A stretch of DNA of 64,000 nt from Zeugodacus cucurbitae. Its lineage: Eukaryota; Arthropoda; Insecta; Diptera; Tephritidae. The stretch covers positions 19,596,001 to 19,660,000 of the forward strand of contig NC_071670.1 of assembly GCF_028554725.1 (NCBI RefSeq), given 5' to 3'. The position numbers were made by a program, and so were the translations under genes. Of this stretch, positions 59,341 through 64,000 are shown in pieces (within the stretch, counting starts at the first letter, position 1; every line of letters starts with the position of its first letter). A model generated the notes under the pieces. The model saw only the letters and a list, made by a program, of their open reading frames with translations, did no database searches and was not told the DNA's origin.

Positions 59341-61135
59341 AGAATTGGCTGTTTGGTGGGAAGTGAAAGTAATTTTAGCCAGCTATCAACCACTGTACGT
59401 GTCTGTTGAAGTATGAGCCAATACCAAAAGATACGATAACGTGGGTTGTTGGCAGCGCATTGCCATGAATTTAGTTAATTTATTTGATCAGGTAATTTAT
59501 GTGTGTACCCAAGTCGGGGCAACCACAACGCTACACTACACACATACATTTGTTGGCGGCAGCTTTGTGACGTATGTGGCTGCAATGAACGTTCTGCATT
59601 TTTGACATCAACAAGCTATGACGATGATTGTTGTCGAATTATGGAACGTAATGTTGCGTAAGTGAGAGTTGCTAGGGAAAATTGCGTGGTATCTCCATGT
59701 ACTTTTATTTCAAACAGGTAGGTTATGCAGTGCAGTATTCACTTTATGTAGTAACTCTCAGACCGCAGATTCTCCGTTCAAACAAACACGCAACATAATT
59801 TGGTCAACAGTTGAAAGTTCTTGATAAAATGCCGATTCACCAAGCGTTGGAGAGGAGCGAATTGAACAAACTATATCATTTTAATGAGATAACCGTACAC
59901 TCTATTGTACGAGTTTAACTATTTGACTTTTTTGTTGCTTTTATATGTATTTTTTAAAGAGACTAGCGAGCAGAGAAATGACGAATCGAAGACAGTAGTA
60001 CACTTAGACTCGCATACAATTTTTTTGTATGTGGTGTAAGACCTCTTCTCAGTCCACGGAGTATTTTTTCATATATGTATACATTTAATACCTACGTTCA
60101 ATAAAGTCACAATCTTTGCTGAAATTAATAAAATTCTACACAAAATAATCAGTTTCCAAAAAAGTACGCTGACATGCCAAGTCTCTATGTAAATTGGCAT
60201 TATTTGAACGAATGGAATATTTGCGCTTAGCTCTTTTGTTTACTAAAAGGTTTTCACTACTTCAGCGAACACTCTTGCATATCCCTTTGTGCGGCTAAAA
60301 TACATTTGAATTGAGTTGGTGTTTTTCCAGTATATAAACTTTTGTGTGTGATGACAACAAACACATGTTTTCGCTTTGATTAATACGGCGGACAATGCCG
60401 AGCGGCCAGTTCAGGCAGCTGCAAGTTTGGTCTACTGCACGCCACAGCACACACTGACAGACAGACATACACACACACAATGTAGTCAGTAGAAACGTAA
60501 GGTAACACAACGCACGGAAAGGACAAATTTTGTCTTTCACACCTTCGGTCCCATTCGTCCCTGTGTGCATTTGTTGTCATTGTTTTATTTGCGTAAATAC
60601 CCTCGTATTTAGAGTTGTGTGTACATTCATAAATTTATTCTCTAGCTTCCGAGCATTTTTCACCGCTTTACGTCTTAGACCCAAAGATAATCCTCACTTG
60701 TGACATCTTAACTCTGCTCTTACTTCACATTTCATTTTAATTCTTTGCTCTTCACCATTTCAAACTTGTGCGACTTATTTGGAAAATTTGTCGGCTTTAT
60801 TTGCAGATTTTGTCCAGCGATTGTACAAATAAAGGCCTGTTCAATGAGGCTCTTCAAATGCAAATTAGTTTAGTACAGAGGTTAAAAGAGTTTAGCAACA
60901 ATGGCTGGGCAAATTGATAATGCATTTGACAGTTTTTGGAAGCAGCACTGGTGTGGAGTATTTAATAATTACACGTGAACGAGGATTACGTCATGCATGA
61001 TAATTCACCAAAGGAGCGGGAAATCAGTTATAATCAACAATGGAATGTTATAAAGAGTGGACCATAGGACTAGATTAATGAGATAAAACAATATTGATGG
61101 TAAGTCATCAACGACTTAAGTCGTCGGGAGACATA
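59341..61135. other. Non-coding stretch, no gene recognised
   Basis: No convincing frame on either strand. The minus frames at 60295-60580 cross a CACACACA/ACAGACAGACATAC repeat near 60455-60480. Confidence 0.55.
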
Positions 61136-62749
61136 TCTATAATATAAAAATGAATCGCAAAATGTGTTGCTAAGCGCATAACTCGAGAATCGCTGGACCG
61201 ATTACGCAAATTCTTTGTTTAGAATGTTTTTAGAGGTACGGGGATGGTTCTTACTTATTAATTAATTAGAAAAATTGCCTGGAAAAATCTTAAATCCACA
61301 ATTTTCTAATCACCCCTATCACTAAAAACAATTTGTGTCGTTAGTCTCGAAAAAAGTCGAGAAGGGCCAAACAGAACTGGCTAATTTTAGTTTTGAAATA
61401 TTTATGGAAGGTCAGGGAAGAATTAGAAAGCAAGTATACATACATATATCGAAAAATAGTGAGGAAGATAACAAGAAGATGATTTTATTTGAATTGACAA
61501 CAAAATTATAAAAAAAAATCAAAACAAAAAATATTAATATTTTTAAAGTTGTCATTGTTGCTTTGTTAAAATATTTGTATCATTGTTCATTTGTATAAGG
61601 CTGTGTCGATAGCCCAAAACAATTTGTAACAAGTAGGTAAAGGCAACCGAACATTTTATACTCTCGCAATTTATTGATGTAATTTTATTAAACACAATTT
61701 GAAATAAAGTCCAATAGTACAACTAAAATCAGCATATATAGTACATGAGGGTTGAGGTAATTCCTAAACCGATTTCACTCATTTTTAACGCCCAGTAATA
61801 ATGGGAATAGAGGCAACGTGGCACCTGTTGGTAGGCAGACAAACGGCAATTCGGCCTTGAAATTATTCCTAAATTACAAATCAACGAAACACCAGTCTGC
61901 AAAATCGCCAAAAAAATAGCTATAAAGAAGATTTTCCAGATATTCAAGTCGCTGGAGGTACTGCACAGGACTTTAAAAGATTTACGCGACAACGAAAATA
62001 TTTTTGGTGAAGCCATTATTCTGTTGGCAGGTGATTTTCGCCAGACTATTCCTGGATCAACTGTTGCTGACGACCTAATCACATTCCTAAAATCATATAA
62101 TTTGTGGCGACACATAAATAATCGCCAAATAACAAATAACATACGAGTGTTTTGAGAAATAGTTGAAAATGGTAGAGACGCAGTTGACACCTCGATGGAT
62201 CAATAACATTTTTAACGGGTTTCTGTCACTTAGGAGCTTATTCATCGTGTTTTTCCTGACATGAAACCATAATATAATAAACATAAGTGGCTGATTGAAT
62301 GACCTATATTGGTGGTAAAAAAACAAGGATCTCTTTGATCTTAATGCAACAATTTAGAATTTCGTTAAAGGAGAGTTGACACAGCTACAAACCAGGATGA
62401 CGTATTCAATTATCACACAGACAATTTTAAATTGATGGACTATCCCCACTCACTTGCAATTAAAAGTAGTGTGAGTTGTTATCATGCTACGTAACATAAA
62501 TGAACATCAAACTTTGCCAAAGCCAAGATAAAGCCAACTATGAAATTTGGTCATTTGTTACTTTCTCAACTTCTTCAAATTATGATGATTTACGCTTAAC
62601 ACAGATCTACAATAATGTCTATCAATCATTTTAAAATTTATCGGCTATAACGTTTTCGTCTTTATGCGTAAGCATTTTTTCTCTGGATTGAAAGATTTAC
62701 TAATTTAATGTATACTTTAGCCACAAAAACGTGTGGCCGGGTCTGCTAG
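61136..62749 (+). mobile_element. Helitron copy 2, inverted relative to copy 1
   Basis: Starts TCTATAATATAAAAATGAAT after host A (61135) and ends CCGGGTCTGCTAG before host T (62750), with the hairpin CCACAAAAACGTGTGG at 62721-62736. The inside follows copy 1: CATAACTCGAGAA near the 5' end, a DINE-1-like end with ACCGAACATTTTATACTCTC at 61649, the helicase fragment, then decayed helicase C terminus (PTHLQLKVV, VVIMLRNIN). It is 1614 bp long, slightly more than copy 1 because of indels. No target duplication, as expected. Confidence 0.9.
61830..62155 (+). pseudogene. Helitron PIF1-type helicase fragment (copy 2)
   Basis: Same segment as in copy 1: KSLEVLHRTLKDLRDNENIF, IILLAGDFRQTIPGSTVADD, NLWRHINNRQITNNIRVF, then TGA. 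Differences such as DDLITFLKSYN for DELITFLKSSN show independent drift. Beyond the stop, reading frames ELIHRVFPDMKP and NKHKWLIE, then PILVVKKQGS, continue the helicase to about 62340. Confidence 0.8.
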
Positions 62750-62989
62750 TAACTAATAAATAAAAAAGTGCTTTTGGGAAAGTATGAGCTACATATGAGG
62801 TGACTTTTTCATTAAAAACATCGTAAGTAACACCCGAGAGTCACGTTGTGGCGGATCTTGCGGATCTGGAGTATGCACTGTCTTCTTGCTGACAAGGTTG
62901 CTAATACAAATATATCCAGTAATATTTTTTGTCGCGTTAAATTCTTTCGTAAATGAGGAAATTTCTATTGTCTTTAGTCTTAATAATAG
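62750..62989. other. Short spacer, nothing recognised
   Basis: A GGCGGATCTTGCGGATCTGG direct repeat (62852-62871) is the only local feature. Confidence 0.45.
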
Positions 62990-63474
62990 GTAAGTAAAGT
63001 GTGATCCATTTTGACGTTACCTACTTTTTTAAAGAAAAAACACAAAAAATACAAATTTAAAGGGGAACGTTTATTATCATTTGAAAGAACAGTCTTTGAC
63101 AATATTTTTTTCTTTCAAATGTTGGCCGCGGCTACGTCTCAGATGGTCCATCCGTTGAGTCCAGTTTTCGATGACTCGTTCGAGTATTTCGACTGGTAAC
63201 TGGCGAATGACACGCGTGATGTTTTGCTCCAATGCCTGAATCGAAGCGGGATTGTTCGCATATACTTTAGGCTTTACAAAGCAGCACAGGAAAAAGTATA
63301 ATGTTGCGACGATCTTAATGGCCAATCGAAACCGAAGTTTTCTCTCAATAAATTTATTGATTGATGCGATGTGTGGAAAGTGAGGCGTCTTGTTGAAACC
63401 AAATGTCGCCGAGGTCACGAACTTCAATTTCAGGCGTCGAATAGTTGGTTATCATGGCGCAATAACGGTCGCGC
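62990..63474 (-). pseudogene. Mariner-like transposase C-terminal fragment
   Basis: On the minus strand, frame by frame: MITNYSTPEIEVRDLGDIWF, QQDAS (second catalytic Asp), a frame change, FDWPLRS, then VKPKVYANNPASIQALEQNI, VIRQLPVEILERVIENWTQR and MDHLRRSRGQHLKE. FQQD...WP.RS...RRSRGQHL is the layout of a common insect mariner-type transposase C-terminal half. The first Asp region is missing; the DNA at 63475 switches abruptly to DINE-1-like sequence. Sequence after the stop (AGTGTGATCCATTTTGACGT at 62998 in plus) may include the element's terminal repeat. Frameshifts in the middle make it inactive. Confidence 0.75.
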
Positions 63475-63475
63475 T

Positions 63476-63632
63476 TAAGACATATGGACATACGGACGGA
63501 CAGACATCATCGGATTTCAAATCTACTCGTCACACTGATCACTTTGATATATATGACTCTATATCTAACTCTTTTAGTTTACGGTGTTACAAACAACCGT
63601 TATGTGAACAAAACTATTATACAAAATTTCAG
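63476..63632 (-). mobile_element. DINE-1-like repeat fragment G
   Basis: Contains GGACATACGGACGGACAGAC, TGATCACTTTGATATATATG, TATATCTAACTCTTTTAG and GTTATGTGAACAAAACTAT, the terminal third of the repeat. It is cut on the left by the mariner-like piece and on the right by the pogo-like repeat. Confidence 0.65.
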
Positions 63633-63637
63633 AATAT

Positions 63638-64000
63638 ACAGTGGAACTTCCATAACTCGAACTTCTATAACTCGAAGATCTCCATAACTCGAACACTTGA
63701 ATTGGCAATAGAAGGAAAGTTTCATGGAAATTTCCTTGCATATATCGCACGCGGTTAGGGCATAATACAAAATTTAATCGAGATAGAAGAGTCCCTTTAT
63801 ATCTTATGGAGGCGAACAAGAAGTATGATATTACACTTATGAATTGCATAAATCATGTAACAAAGGCATGGAATACAAACGTCAAGAGCCAAACAATAGC
63901 AAACTGCAACAAGCAAAATTCAGAATACATGTTTTAACGTATGAACATAAAACTTTTTGCGAATTAAATAAATAACACTGGGTATTAATCTATATCTTAC
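63638..64000 (+). repeat. Pogo-like non-autonomous repeat, running to the window edge
   Basis: Starts CAGTGGAACTTCCATAACTC, then GAACTTCTATAACTCGAAGA and TCTCCATAACTCGAAC. The body shares GCATAATACAAAATTTAA and TATGATATTACACTTAT with the repeat at 46258. The far end is not visible. No transposase frame is present. Confidence 0.55.

Noticed and set aside
1..64000. tRNA, rRNA and CRISPR arrays
   Set aside because: No recognisable tRNA internal promoter pair, rRNA signature or regularly spaced identical repeats were seen; the DNA is insect nuclear in character.

Overview
The window looks like gene-poor, repeat-dense DNA from a higher dipteran, most likely a tephritid fruit fly. The grounds are AT-rich sequence with TACATA/TATG microsatellites, 50-75 bp introns in the one recognisable gene, insect-type RTE, CR1-like, Tc1, mariner-like, pogo-like and Helitron relics, and a DINE-1-like repeat family with GACGGACAGAC blocks. 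The species is inferred. No rRNA, tRNA, CRISPR array or bacterial-type operon was recognised.

Layout: RTE copy 1 (2.1-3.5 kb); DINE-1-like repeat A (3.7-5.0 kb); non-coding DNA to 9.2 kb; a nest of repeat B, RTE copy 2 (minus) and a CR1-like retrotransposon (9.2-13.3 kb); repeat C (15.9-17.2 kb); the nearly full-length RTE copy 3 (20.7-23.9 kb); a hAT-like long-TIR MITE with a perfect 8-bp target duplication (27.1-27.7 kb); a Tc1 relic (28.3-28.9 kb); an internally deleted RTE scrap (32.5 kb); repeat D (34.9-36.0 kb); a Myb/SANT-coding relic (37.0-37.8 kb); RTE copy 4 and repeat E (42.3-46.1 kb); a pogo-like repeat (46.3 kb); a decayed element carrying an unassigned transposase-like protein (47.0-49.4 kb); a solo LTR (49.5-49.9 kb); a 25-bp degenerate minisatellite (51 kb); repeat F (52.8-54.0 kb); a non-LTR RNase H scrap (54.4 kb); a BTB-kelch pseudogene (55.0-58.6 kb) split by a Helitron; an RTE scrap (58.7-59.1 kb); a second, inverted Helitron copy (61.1-62.7 kb); and mariner-like, DINE-1-like and pogo-like fragments to the end.

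The only clear host gene is the BTB-kelch sequence. Its exon order, splice sites and six kelch blades can be read, but it carries a nonsense codon, a junction frameshift and a Helitron inserted precisely between A and T inside a BTB codon. Three short open intervals next to good splice signals (17.34, 29.16 and 40.95 kb) are offered as possible host exons and are only candidates. Everything else with coding character belongs to mobile elements, nearly all of them broken. The genes do not form a pathway; the window records successive insertions, truncations and nesting of at least nine element classes.
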